This document shows positions 43,068-51,973 of a DNA stretch of 64,000 nt, piece by piece (position 1 is the stretch's first letter; each line of letters starts with the position of its first letter). A program made the position numbers and the translations under genes. Source of the DNA: Arthrobacter sp. 260 (GTDB lineage Bacteria; Actinomycetota; Actinomycetes; Actinomycetales; Micrococcaceae). The stretch lies in contig NZ_JABFOE010000001.1 of assembly GCF_013116745.1 (NCBI RefSeq), positions 372,001 through 436,000 on the forward strand, read 5' to 3'. The notes under the pieces are model-generated. The model saw only the letters and a program-made list of their open reading frames with translations. It had not been told where the DNA came from and searched no databases.

Positions 43068-44420
43068 ATTTCACCTGATACAGACTTGTTCTCACCAGCC
43101 CTTTCGACGCTGAAGATCGCCCTGCTGGGCTGCGGCAACGTCGGCTCGCAGGTGGCGCGGATCCTCCTCGAAGATGCCGACGCGCTGGCCGCGCGGACCG
43201 GTGCACGGCTGGAACTGACCGGTATTGCGGTCCGGAACCTCGACGCCCCGCGTGACGTCGACCTGCCGCGCGAACTCTTCACCACCGACGCCGAGTCGCT
43301 GGTGGAGGGCGCCGACATTGTGATCGAACTGATGGGCGGCATCGAGCCCGCGCGGTCATTGATCCTGCGCTCCATTGACCACGGCGCCACGGTGGTCAGC
43401 GGCAACAAGGCGCTACTGGCGCTCGACGGGCCCACCCTCTACGAGAAGGCCGACGCCGCCAGGGTCCAGCTGTCCTATGAGGCAGCGGTGGCCGGCGCTA
43501 TCCCGATCCTGCGCCCCATCCGGGACAGCCTCTCCGGCGACCGCATCACCCGGGTGCTCGGAATCGTCAACGGCACCACCAACTTCATTCTCGACCAGAT
43601 GGACACCACCGGCGCACAGTTCGACGACGCCCTGGCCGAAGCCCAGCGCCTCGGTTACGCCGAAGCCGACCCTACTGCGGACGTGGAGGGGCACGACGCC
43701 GCGGCGAAGGGCGCCATCCTGGCGTCCCTGTCCTTCCACACCCGGTTTGCCCTGGAGGATGTCTACTGCGAGGGCATTACCAAGGTGACAGCCGACGATA
43801 TTGCCGCAGCCAAGGATGCCGGGTTTGTCATCAAGTTGCTGGCCATTGCCGAACTCCTGCCCCGCGACGACGTTGACGGCGCCGGTTCCCAGGGCGTCAG
43901 CGTCCGGGTGCACCCCACCCTGCTGCCCCGTGACCACCCGCTGGCAGCTGTCCACGGTGCGTTCAACGCGGTCTTCATCGAAGCTGAGAACGCCGGCGAA
44001 CTGATGTTCTACGGCCAGGGCGCCGGAGGCACCCCCACCGCCTCGGCCGTGCTGGGCGACGTCGTCAGCGCGGCACGCCGGATGGTGCTCGGGGGCCCCG
44101 GGCGCACTGAAACCACCACCGGGCACGTGCCCTCGATGAGTATCGACTCAGTCAAAACCAGCTACTCGATCGGCCTCGAGGTGGCGGACCAGCCGGGTGT
44201 GCTGGCCCGGATCGCCCAGCTGTTCGCCGAGCAGGGCGTCTCGATCGAGACCATGCGGCAGAATATTCATCCAGCCGGCACGCCGGGGGACGCCACCGCT
44301 GAACTGCGCATCGTCACCCACCGCGCCACCGAGGCCGCACTGGCCACTACCGTCCAACATATCCAGGACCTCGCCGTGATCAATTCGGTGACGAGCGTCC
44401 TTCGAGTGGAAGGAGCCTAA
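43068..44420 (+). CDS. hom: Homoserine dehydrogenase
   Basis: ~450-residue NAD(P)H-dependent enzyme converting aspartate semialdehyde to homoserine. The Rossmann fold starts at KIALLGCGNVGSQVARIL; the catalytic part has GNKALLA, RPIRDSLSGDRITRVLGIVNGTTNFIL; the C-terminal ACT domain (about 360-445) binds threonine for feedback control. The start is unclear: AGGAG (43056-43060) is 7 bases before an ATT codon at 43068; the next usual start is TTG 43086, 25 bases from the AGGAG; ATG 43011 is inside lysA. I give 43068 for its ribosome site, with 43086 as the alternative. Followed directly by thrC (0 bases). Confidence 0.9.
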   Translation: MSPDTDLFSPALSTLKIALLGCGNVGSQVARILLEDADALAARTGARLELTGIAVRNLDAPRDVDLPRELFTTDAESLVEGADIVIELMGGIEPARSLILRSIDHGATVVSGNKALLALDGPTLYEKADAARVQLSYEAAVAGAIPILRPIRDSLSGDRITRVLGIVNGTTNFILDQMDTTGAQFDDALAEAQRLGYAEADPTADVEGHDAAAKGAILASLSFHTRFALEDVYCEGITKVTADDIAAAKDAGFVIKLLAIAELLPRDDVDGAGSQGVSVRVHPTLLPRDHPLAAVHGAFNAVFIEAENAGELMFYGQGAGGTPTASAVLGDVVSAARRMVLGGPGRTETTTGHVPSMSIDSVKTSYSIGLEVADQPGVLARIAQLFAEQGVSIETMRQNIHPAGTPGDATAELRIVTHRATEAALATTVQHIQDLAVINSVTSVLRVEGA

Positions 44421-45548
44421 GTGGCTCACCAATGGCGCGGCGTTATCCGCGAGTACGCCGACCGTCTGCCAGTCACCGAGTCCACCGAGGTCATCACCCT
44501 GGGTGAAGGCGGGACCCCCCTGGTTCCCGCCAAGGCACTCTCCGAACTGACCGGTTCCCAGGTCTTCCTCAAGGTTGAGGGGATGAATCCGACCGGGTCC
44601 TTCAAGGACCGGGGGATGACGATGGCGATCACCGCAGCGATCGAGGCCGGGGCCAAGGCAGTGGTGTGCGCCTCGACTGGGAACACCTCTGCCTCAGCGG
44701 CAGCCTATGCCACCCAGGCGGGCATCACCTGCGCTGTTCTGGTGCCGGACGGCAAGATCTCGATGGGCAAGCTGAGTCAGGCCATCGCTCATGGAGCAGA
44801 ACTGCTTCAGGTGAACGGCAACTTCGACAACTGCCTCGACGTCGCCCGCAAACTCGCCGAGGCGTACCCGGTGTTCCTGGTCAACTCAGTCAATCCAGCG
44901 CGGATCGAAGGCCAGAAGACTGGAGCCTTCGAGGTGGTGGATGTCCTGGGCGACGCCCCCGACTATCACCTGCTTCCGGTCGGCAACGCCGGCAATATCA
45001 CTGCGTACTGGAAGGGCTACAAGGAATACGCGGAGCCCTACTCCAACCCCCACCTCATCGGCGACAGCACTGTGCTCCCACCCGTCTCCACCAAACGGCC
45101 CATCATGTGGGGCTTCCAGGCCGAGGGCGCCTCGCCCCTGGTGAAGGGACACCCGGTAACCGAGCCCGACACCATCGCCACGGCCATCAGGATCGGCAAC
45201 CCCGCCTCCTGGGACCAGGCGATTGCCGCCCGGGATGAATCCGGTGGCTTGATCGAAGCAGTCACCGACGAGGAAATCCTCGACGCACACCGCTGGCTGT
45301 CCGCACGCGAGGGTGTCTTCGTGGAACCAGCCTCCGCGGCCGGAGTCGCCGGGCTGCTGAAGAAGCATGCCGCGGGAGAGGCGCCCGTCGGCAAGACCAT
45401 TGTCATCACCGTGACCGGCCACGGACTCAAGGACCCCCAGTGGGCGCTGAAAGCCGCCGACGGATCCGACGTCGAGCCCACGAAGGTGGATTTCGACGTC
45501 GTCAGCGTCGCGACCGCTCTGGGACTCGAGGGCACAGCGGGTGAGTGA
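44421..45548 (+). CDS. thrC: Threonine synthase
   Basis: 375-residue fold-type II PLP enzyme converting homoserine phosphate to threonine. PLP Lys62 is in [13 protein letters not shown]; the phosphate-binding [16 protein letters not shown] is near 190, and [14 protein letters not shown] near 90. Length and layout fit the short bacterial type. The GTG at 44421 follows the hom stop directly. The stop overlaps the thrB start by 8 bases. The operon order hom-thrC-thrB is usual in actinobacteria. Confidence 0.95.
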   Translation: MAHQWRGVIREYADRLPVTESTEVITLGEGGTPLVPAKALSELTGSQVFLKVEGMNPTGSFKDRGMTMAITAAIEAGAKAVVCASTGNTSASAAAYATQAGITCAVLVPDGKISMGKLSQAIAHGAELLQVNGNFDNCLDVARKLAEAYPVFLVNSVNPARIEGQKTGAFEVVDVLGDAPDYHLLPVGNAGNITAYWKGYKEYAEPYSNPHLIGDSTVLPPVSTKRPIMWGFQAEGASPLVKGHPVTEPDTIATAIRIGNPASWDQAIAARDESGGLIEAVTDEEILDAHRWLSAREGVFVEPASAAGVAGLLKKHAAGEAPVGKTIVITVTGHGLKDPQWALKAADGSDVEPTKVDFDVVSVATALGLEGTAGE

Positions 45549-46557
45549 CCGGGTTCCCGTGTACTCCACCGAGATCGACCCCTCGCCGGTGCCCGCCCGC
45601 CTCGTTGCTGCTGGTCAGGACGTTACCATCCGGGTGCCAGCGACCAGCGCAAACCTCGGCCCCGGGTTCGACACGCTGGGACTGGCCGTATCGCTTTTTG
45701 ACACGGTCAGGGTACGAACCAACACCAGCGGCATTGTGTCGGTCAGGGTTACCGGCGAGGGGGCGGACAGCCTCCCCACCGATGGCAACCACCTCGTGGC
45801 GCGGACCCTGCTGGAAACCCTCGATCGCGCAGGATACGGCTGCCCGGGTCTTGAGCTGGAAACCGAAAACCTGATCCCTCACGGACGGGGGCTGGGCTCC
45901 TCGGCGGCAGCGATCGTCACCGCCGTGCTGGGAGCCAACTTCCTGCTCCCGGACGCCGCACGGATGGCACCACCTGCCCTCCTCCAGCTGTGTTCCACCC
46001 TGGAGGGTCACCCCGACAACGTAGCGCCGGCACTGGTGGGTGCACTCGCCATCTCCTGGGAAACCGGGAGGGTCTTTCACAGCACCCGCGTCCCCGTGCA
46101 TCCGTCAATCATTCCGATAGCTGCGGTCCCGTCGACCAGCCTGTCGACGGAAAGCGCGAGGGCGTTGCTGCCGACCTCGGTGTCCCACGCCAGTGCCGCA
46201 GCCAATGCCGGCCGTGCGGCGCTCCTGATTGACGCGCTGTCCCGTGAGCCTGAGTTCATCCTGGATGCCACCCAGGACGAACTGCACCAGGACTACCGGG
46301 CGCAGGCGATGCTTCCCAGCGCCACCCTGATGCGCCAGCTCAGGGCCCAGGGATTCCCGGCAGTCATTTCCGGTGCCGGGCCAACGGTGATGACTCTCGC
46401 CGTCGGCGAGGCGCAAGCGACGGCCGCCGAGCAGGCGATCAGGTCACTGACGGCGGACCCAGACAATGCAGATTCAGGCGCCCAATGGCGCGTCCTTAGG
46501 CTGACCGTTGCCCCTGAGGGTGCTAAACTGGTGGTGCACCAACGGAATGAATCGTGA
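45541..46557 (+). CDS. thrB: Homoserine kinase
   Basis: 338-residue GHMP kinase phosphorylating homoserine. Motif 1 [20 protein letters not shown] is at residues ~32-51, motif 2 [17 protein letters not shown] near 115 binds ATP phosphates, and motif 3 [14 protein letters not shown] near the C-terminus. GTG 45541 overlaps thrC by 8 bases; a GTG at 45545 is out of frame. The N-terminal ~28 residues before the first strand are unusual in bacteria but common in actinobacteria. Followed by a 309-base gap before rho. Confidence 0.93.
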   Translation: MSDRVPVYSTEIDPSPVPARLVAAGQDVTIRVPATSANLGPGFDTLGLAVSLFDTVRVRTNTSGIVSVRVTGEGADSLPTDGNHLVARTLLETLDRAGYGCPGLELETENLIPHGRGLGSSAAAIVTAVLGANFLLPDAARMAPPALLQLCSTLEGHPDNVAPALVGALAISWETGRVFHSTRVPVHPSIIPIAAVPSTSLSTESARALLPTSVSHASAAANAGRAALLIDALSREPEFILDATQDELHQDYRAQAMLPSATLMRQLRAQGFPAVISGAGPTVMTLAVGEAQATAAEQAIRSLTADPDNADSGAQWRVLRLTVAPEGAKLVVHQRNES

Positions 46558-46866
46558 CCTATTGGTTCGCTGTTCAACTGAGTGCTTCTGCTGATCTGGC
46601 CGTCATTTTCTTTTGACCGCCGCAAAACTGCATGGTTTTCAGCAGTCGCATCACCTCCGGTGTAACCTCCCAGGAACGTATGAGCATCACCGGTTTGAAC
46701 TTAAACCGAAAGCCTACTTACTTCCGAAGGTTCCTAGCACGCACGGCCAGGCCGGACTCTACCGGCAGGACCGAACCCGATCCGCCAGTTCTTCTAACGG
46801 TGGCAGGGCTAACCAAACGCGGTCCACATCAGAGTTGGACCGCCCGACGAGGGGGAAGGATCCTTC
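46558..46866 (+). promoter_or_regulatory. 309-base leader before rho
   Basis: No gene is seen here. The sequence is C-rich and G-poor in parts, which fits Rho loading sites and autoregulation by premature termination. TTGACC (46613-46618) could be a -35 element but its -10 partner is poor. Hairpins are GGTTT/AAACC near 46690 and a good 8-bp stem GCGGTCCA/TGGACCGC (46819-46826 with 46836-46843), which lies 15 bases before the GAGGGGGAAGGA ribosome site and the GTG start. Confidence 0.4.
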
Positions 46867-49116
46867 GTGACTGAAACCACTGACCTGATATCAGGTGTGG
46901 ACACATCAAACGCCGGCGCAGCCGACGCTCCCGCTTCCAAAAGCTCCGGCCTTGCCGGGCTGAAGCTCGCCCAGCTCCAGGCGCTTGCCGGCCAGTTGGG
47001 CATCACTGGCGGTTCCAGGATGCGCAAGGGCGACCTGGTCTCGGCTATCTCCGATCATCAGCGTGGCTCCGCGGTCGCAGACCGCCCCAAGGACGCAGCT
47101 CCCAGCGATGCCAGCGCATCCGAGTCGGAGGCCAGCCAGTCAAATGGCTCGACCCGCTCGTCGCGCCGTGCATCCAGCAGGACCGCGAGCACCGACATCG
47201 AGAGCCAGGACAGCGACGGTGCTGCACAGGAGCAGACCGAGCGTCCATCGCGCACCCGGAACCGCAACCGACGCGCCGGATCCGATGGCGTCGTCAGCCT
47301 GCCCACCTCCGAGGCTCCCCAGCCGGAAGCTGCTGAAGCATCTGCCGACGATGCCCAGAACGGCAGCAGCGACACGAACGGCCGCGAGAACACTGGCCGG
47401 GACAATGGCGGCGAACGTGGCCGTGGCCGCGCTCCCCGCGAGAACCGCCGTGGACGCCGCGGCGAAGAGCGTGCCGACAACTCAGTGAACGAGTCCTCGG
47501 AGACGGCGTCGCAAGACGATTCGTCGCGCTCGGACCGTAACAACGCCGACCGGAACACCTCGGACCGGAACAATCAGGGCGCGGGCGAGTCGAACGAGAC
47601 CTCCGAGCAGAATGATGCGAACGGCCGCAATGACCGTGGCGGACGGAACCGGAACGACAACCGGACTGATTCCAGCGACAACCGGAACAACGGCAACGAC
47701 AACCGGAGCAACGGCAACGAGACCCGGGGCAACGACAACCGGGACGACGACAGCCGTGGCCGTGGCCGGAACCGCCGCAACCGCAACTCCCGCGACGACA
47801 ACGGAAGCGGCAACGACCGCGGAAATGATCGCGGCAACGACCGTGGGAATGACCGGGGCAACGACCGCAGCAGCCGGTTCCGCGACCGCAACGACCGGAA
47901 TGACCGTCGTCGGAACCGCAACCAGAACCCCGAGGTCGACGACGTCGAGGTCACTGACGACGACGTCCTGCTGCCCGTAGCGGGCATCCTGGACGTCCTG
48001 GAAAACTACGCGTTCGTGCGGACTTCCGGCTACCTTCCCGGCCCCAACGACGTCTACGTTTCCCTGGCACAGGTCAAGAAGCACAACCTGCGCAAGGGCG
48101 ACGCAGTGGTGGGCGCCATTCGTGCCCCCCGCGACGGCGAGAACCAGAACAACACCCGCCAGAAGTTCAACGCGCTGATCCGCGTCACCTCGGTGAACGG
48201 CAAGCCAGCCGAGGACCTCAAGGACCGGGTCGAGTTCGCCAAGCTGGTTCCGCTGTACCCAACCGAGCGCCTGCGCCTTGAGACGGAGGCCAAGAAAATT
48301 GGCCCTCGCGTCATCGACCTTGTGGCGCCGATCGGCAAGGGCCAGCGTGGCCTGATCGTCTCGCCACCCAAAGCTGGCAAGACGCTCATCCTGCAGGCAA
48401 TCGCCAACGCGATCACCATCAACAATCCTGAGGTCCACCTCATGATGGTGCTGGTTGACGAACGTCCCGAGGAAGTCACCGACATGCAGCGCACTGTCAA
48501 GGGTGAGGTTATTGCCTCCACCTTCGACCGTCCGGCTGATGACCACACCACTGTCGCCGAACTGTCCATCGAGCGCGCCAAGCGTCTCGTGGAAATGGGG
48601 ATGGATGTGGTGGTCCTGCTCGACTCGATGACCCGACTGGGCCGCGCCTATAACCTCGCAGCCCCAGCATCCGGACGCATCCTCTCCGGCGGCGTCGACT
48701 CGGCAGCGCTCTACCCGCCGAAGCGCTTCTTCGGTGCGGCACGCAACATCGAGAACGGTGGCTCGCTCACCATTCTCGCCACCGCGCTCGTCGAGACCGG
48801 GTCCAAGATGGACGAGGTCATCTTCGAGGAGTTCAAGGGCACCGGCAACATGGAGCTGCGCCTGTCCCGGAACCTCGCTGACAAGCGGATCTTCCCGGCC
48901 GTCGACGTCAACGCGTCGGGTACCCGTCGTGAAGAGAAGCTGCTGTCCCCGGACGAGGTCAAGATCATGTGGAAGCTGCGCCGTGTCCTTTCCGGACTGG
49001 GCGAACAGCAGTCACTTGAACTGCTGACCAACAAGATCCGGGAAACCCAGTCGAACGTCGAGTTCCTGATGCAGGTCCAGAAGACCACCTTGGGTTCCAA
49101 GAACGACGACGACTAG
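46867..49116 (+). CDS. rho: Transcription termination factor Rho with long Asn/Arg-rich insertion
   Basis: 749 residues. Rho_N helical domain (SGLAGLKLAQLQALAGQLGI, residues 27-46), then a ~285-residue low-complexity insertion (~68-353) rich in Arg, Asn, Asp, Ser and Gly including (GNDR) repeats, the cold-shock RNA-binding domain (residues ~360-430, VSLAQVKKHNLRKGD), and the RecA-like ATPase (P-loop PPKAGKTLI ~500, Walker B VVVLLDSMTR, Q/R loop). It terminates transcription by ATP-driven RNA translocation. Actinobacterial Rho typically has such an insertion, which binds RNA strongly. Strong RBS (GGGGGAAGGATCC) before GTG. A hairpin terminator follows. Confidence 0.95.
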   Translation: MTETTDLISGVDTSNAGAADAPASKSSGLAGLKLAQLQALAGQLGITGGSRMRKGDLVSAISDHQRGSAVADRPKDAAPSDASASESEASQSNGSTRSSRRASSRTASTDIESQDSDGAAQEQTERPSRTRNRNRRAGSDGVVSLPTSEAPQPEAAEASADDAQNGSSDTNGRENTGRDNGGERGRGRAPRENRRGRRGEERADNSVNESSETASQDDSSRSDRNNADRNTSDRNNQGAGESNETSEQNDANGRNDRGGRNRNDNRTDSSDNRNNGNDNRSNGNETRGNDNRDDDSRGRGRNRRNRNSRDDNGSGNDRGNDRGNDRGNDRGNDRSSRFRDRNDRNDRRRNRNQNPEVDDVEVTDDDVLLPVAGILDVLENYAFVRTSGYLPGPNDVYVSLAQVKKHNLRKGDAVVGAIRAPRDGENQNNTRQKFNALIRVTSVNGKPAEDLKDRVEFAKLVPLYPTERLRLETEAKKIGPRVIDLVAPIGKGQRGLIVSPPKAGKTLILQAIANAITINNPEVHLMMVLVDERPEEVTDMQRTVKGEVIASTFDRPADDHTTVAELSIERAKRLVEMGMDVVVLLDSMTRLGRAYNLAAPASGRILSGGVDSAALYPPKRFFGAARNIENGGSLTILATALVETGSKMDEVIFEEFKGTGNMELRLSRNLADKRIFPAVDVNASGTRREEKLLSPDEVKIMWKLRRVLSGLGEQQSLELLTNKIRETQSNVEFLMQVQKTTLGSKNDDD
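47806..47868 (+). repeat. GNDR tetrapeptide repeat within rho
   Basis: Five consecutive Gly-Asn-Asp-Arg units, encoded with alternating codons, e.g. GGCAACGACCGC and GGAAATGATCGC. The codon variation keeps the repeat from being perfect at DNA level, which should limit slippage. Confidence 0.8.
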
Positions 49117-49128
49117 CAAGCCACCCGT

Positions 49129-49167
49129 CGCCCACGCTCCTCCGGTCCGCCGGATGGAGCGTGGGCG
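49129..49167 (+). terminator. Hairpin after rho
   Basis: CGCCCACGCTCC (49129-49140) pairs with GGAGCGTGGGCG (49156-49167), and inside it TCCGG/CCGGA add 5 more pairs, giving a 17-bp stem with one bulge. There is no T-run afterwards, so it might act with Rho or serve as an RNA 3' end protector. Confidence 0.7.
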
Positions 49168-49267
49168 GCTCTGGTTAACCAAACGAGTCGACAGAAGTGA
49201 CAGGTTTTCGGGCCGGTTTCGGTTATAGCTGTTGAAATAGAAATTGTTCGAAAGAGGTATTTCCCAA

Positions 49268-50344
49268 ATGTTTGAGTCGATCCAGAACCTGCTCGACGAG
49301 CACGCCGAGCTGCAGCTCAGGCTCTCCGACCCGGCAGTGCACTCTGACCAGGTGCTGGCCCGCAAGCTCGGCCGCAGGTACGCCGAGCTGAGCAGTATTG
49401 TCGACGCGCACACCAAGTGGGAAGCGCTGAAGGACGATCTCGAAGCAGCCCAGGAAATGGCCGACGATCCGGAGTTCGCTGCCGAGGTTCCGGTCCTTGA
49501 GGAACAGCTCGCTGCCGCGCAGGAGCGGCTGCGCCGGTTGCTCATCCCGCGCGACCCCAACGACAGCCGGGACGTCATCATCGAGGTCAAGGGTGGCGAA
49601 GGCGGCGACGAGGCGGCACTGTTCGCCGGCGACCTGCTCCGCATGTACACCCGGTATGCGGAGACCCGCGGCTGGAAGACCGAGATCATCTCGGCCAACG
49701 AGTCCGACCTGGGCGGCTACAAAGACGTCCAGATGGCCATCAAGGGATCCTCCAACGACCCGGGCGAGGGCGTCTACGCCCGCCTGAAGTTCGAGGGCGG
49801 GGTGCATCGCGTGCAGCGCGTCCCGGTGACGGAGTCGCAGGGCCGAATCCACACCTCCGCTGCGGGCGTGCTGATCCTGCCCGAGGTGGATGAGCCTGAG
49901 GAAGTGGAGATCAGCCAGAACGACCTCAAGATCGATGTCTACCGGTCGTCCGGTCCGGGCGGCCAGTCGGTGAACACCACCGACTCTGCGGTCCGTATTA
50001 CCCACCTTCCCACCGGAATTGTCGTGGCGATGCAGAACGAGAAATCCCAGCTGCAGAACCGCGAGGCGGGCATGCGGGTGCTCAGGTCCCGGATCCTGGC
50101 ACACCAGCAGGCACAGATCGATGCGGCGAACTCGGATATCCGGAAGTCGCAGATCCGTACCATGGACCGCTCCGAGCGGATCCGTACCTACAACTATCCC
50201 GAAAACCGCATCGCCGATCACCGTACCGGGTACAAGGCCTACAACCTTGACGCAGTCATGAACGGTGACCTTGAAGCAGTGATCCAGGCGGGCATCGAGA
50301 TGGATGAACAGTCACGGCTTGACGCAATCGGCGAGGACGACTGA
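49268..50344 (+). CDS. prfA: Peptide chain release factor 1
   Basis: 358-residue RF1. Helical domain 1 (residues 1-100), the codon-recognition region with [16 protein letters not shown] (tripeptide anticodon region near 185-190, PxT type), the GGQ catalytic motif at residues 231-233 ([15 protein letters not shown]), and the C-terminal helical domain. It reads UAA and UAG and releases the peptide. ATG 49268 leads to the standard [17 protein letters not shown] is ~11 nt upstream. prmC, which methylates the GGQ glutamine, begins 14 bases after the stop, so the modification enzyme is co-produced. Confidence 0.95.
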   Translation: MFESIQNLLDEHAELQLRLSDPAVHSDQVLARKLGRRYAELSSIVDAHTKWEALKDDLEAAQEMADDPEFAAEVPVLEEQLAAAQERLRRLLIPRDPNDSRDVIIEVKGGEGGDEAALFAGDLLRMYTRYAETRGWKTEIISANESDLGGYKDVQMAIKGSSNDPGEGVYARLKFEGGVHRVQRVPVTESQGRIHTSAAGVLILPEVDEPEEVEISQNDLKIDVYRSSGPGGQSVNTTDSAVRITHLPTGIVVAMQNEKSQLQNREAGMRVLRSRILAHQQAQIDAANSDIRKSQIRTMDRSERIRTYNYPENRIADHRTGYKAYNLDAVMNGDLEAVIQAGIEMDEQSRLDAIGEDD

Positions 50345-50358
50345 ACACCCACCGCCCC

Positions 50359-51252
50359 ATGACCGATCGGACCTCCGTCGAAGAGACGCTAGAGGATGCA
50401 CTGGCGCGAGCCACTGACCTACTGGCCGACGCAGGGGTGCCCAGCCCGAGGGCGGATGCCCATCTGCTGGCAGCACACCTGTTGGGCGAGCCGGTGGGGC
50501 GAGTCAAGACCATGGCGCTCCTCGGTGCGCCAGCCCCGGCAGGCTACTTTGAGCTGGTGGCGGAGCGTGCGCTGAGGGTGCCGCTCCAGCACATCACCGG
50601 CATTGCCTACTTCCGGCGGCTGGAGCTGGCGGTCGGCCCGGGGGCCTTCATTCCCCGCCCGGAGACGGAGTCAGTGGCGCAGTTGGCGATCGATCACGCG
50701 CTCACGCTGCGCCGACCCCGGGTGGTTGACCTGGGGACCGGCAGCGGCGCCATCGCCGCAGCCATCGCCGACGAGGTGCCCGGCGCGGACGTCTACGCGG
50801 TCGAGTACAGCCCGCTGGCCCACGCGTGGGCCGAACGAAATCTTCTCCCACGGTCAGTGACATTGATTCTTGGCGACCTGCGGGACGCTCTGGGGGAGGA
50901 GGACGGGACGTTCGACGTCGTCGTGTCTAACCCGCCCTACATTCCCTCCGAAGCAGTACCCCGGGAGCCTGAGGTGGCTGACCACGACCCGCATATCGCG
51001 CTTTACGGCGGTGGCAGGGACGGACTCGAACTACCCTGGGCTGCGGCGCTCAGCGCGGCACGGCTGCTGGTGCCCGGTGGCTATTTCGTGATGGAACATG
51101 CTGAGGTTCAGGCCCCGGCGATCGCGGCGCTGTTGCGGGCCGACCCCCGCTGGGACACAGTCCTCACCCATCAAGACCTCACCGGACGGGACCGCTCCAC
51201 CTCGGCCGTCCGCACCGAATACGCCAATCCTGGCGCACCAGTGAAAGAATAA
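50359..51252 (+). CDS. prmC: Release factor glutamine methyltransferase
   Basis: 297-residue class I SAM methyltransferase that N5-methylates the GGQ glutamine of RF1 and RF2. N-terminal helical domain (residues 1-85) binds the factor; motif I VDLGTGSGAIAAAIAD (~122-137), and the catalytic NPPY at ~191-194 (VVSNPPYIPSEAVP). Follows prfA directly (14 bases), a standard neighbour. The downstream tsaC gene starts 4 bases after its stop. Start ATG 50359 gives the usual length. Translation-linked cluster rho/prfA/prmC/tsaC is typical for actinobacteria. Confidence 0.93.
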   Translation: MTDRTSVEETLEDALARATDLLADAGVPSPRADAHLLAAHLLGEPVGRVKTMALLGAPAPAGYFELVAERALRVPLQHITGIAYFRRLELAVGPGAFIPRPETESVAQLAIDHALTLRRPRVVDLGTGSGAIAAAIADEVPGADVYAVEYSPLAHAWAERNLLPRSVTLILGDLRDALGEEDGTFDVVVSNPPYIPSEAVPREPEVADHDPHIALYGGGRDGLELPWAAALSAARLLVPGGYFVMEHAEVQAPAIAALLRADPRWDTVLTHQDLTGRDRSTSAVRTEYANPGAPVKE

Positions 51253-51256
51253 ATTA

Positions 51257-51973
51257 GTGACCACCAGCTACGACTGTTCCGACCCAGCCCAGCGAAGCGA
51301 GGGGTTGGCCCATGCCCAGCGCGCCGTCGCTGCCAATCAGTGCGTGGTGGTCCCCACCGACACGGTGTACGGGATCGCCGCCGATGCGTTCTCACCCCAG
51401 GCCGTGGCCACCCTGCTGGCATCCAAGGGGCGGGGGCGGAGCATGCCGCCACCTGTTCTGATCCCTCGCATCCAGACCGTGGACGGCTTGGCCACCGACG
51501 TCCACCCCGACGCACGGAAGCTCGCCGAGGCGTTCTGGCCTGGGGGATTGACCCTCATCTTCCGTGCGCAGCCGTCACTGACCTGGGACCTTGGGGACAC
51601 GATGGGCACCGTTGCCCTGCGCATGCCTGATGACCGGTTGGCGCTTGACCTATTGACCCTGACCGGGCCGTTGGCGGTTTCATCAGCCAACCGGACGGGT
51701 TCGCCGGCCGCAACTACCGGCGCGGAGGCCTATGCCCAGTTGGCCGACTCGGTTGAGGTGTACCTTGAGGGCGGGCCACGGAGTGGCACCGCTTCAACAA
51801 TCGTCGACGCAACGGGAGAGGACCTGCTGGTGGTGCGCTCCGGCAGCATCAGCCTTGCCCAGCTGCAGGAGGTTGTCCCGGGGGTCAGGGAACCTGGCGC
51901 GCCTGACGGTCCCGGCGCTTCCTCGGACGGCCCTGACGTTGCCGGGACCCAGCAGCCTCCAGCACCCCGCTGA
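51257..51973 (+). CDS. tsaC: L-threonylcarbamoyladenylate synthase (Sua5/YrdC/YwlC family)
   Basis: 238-residue YrdC-domain enzyme making threonylcarbamoyl-AMP for the t6A modification of tRNAs that read ANN codons. Fold features are VVVPTDTVYGIAADAF, KGRGRSMPPPVLI, PGGLTLIFRA, VALRMPDDRLAL and PLAVSSANRTGSPA. The YrdC domain ends by residue ~205; the last ~30 residues are Gly/Pro-rich and its tail is antisense to the epimerase-like gene for 89 bases. GTG at 51257; it lies 4 bases after prmC and likely shares its mRNA. Confidence 0.92.
   Translation: MTTSYDCSDPAQRSEGLAHAQRAVAANQCVVVPTDTVYGIAADAFSPQAVATLLASKGRGRSMPPPVLIPRIQTVDGLATDVHPDARKLAEAFWPGGLTLIFRAQPSLTWDLGDTMGTVALRMPDDRLALDLLTLTGPLAVSSANRTGSPAATTGAEAYAQLADSVEVYLEGGPRSGTASTIVDATGEDLLVVRSGSISLAQLQEVVPGVREPGAPDGPGASSDGPDVAGTQQPPAPR

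Noticed and set aside
44421-44440. Threonine attenuator or T-box before the hom-thr genes
   Set aside because: lysA, hom and thrC follow each other with 0-16 bases between, leaving no room for a leader peptide or T-box.
47620-47900. Tandem DNA repeat or CRISPR-like array in rho
   Set aside because: The repetition is at protein level (GNDR, N-rich); the DNA uses varied codons and has no regular spacers.
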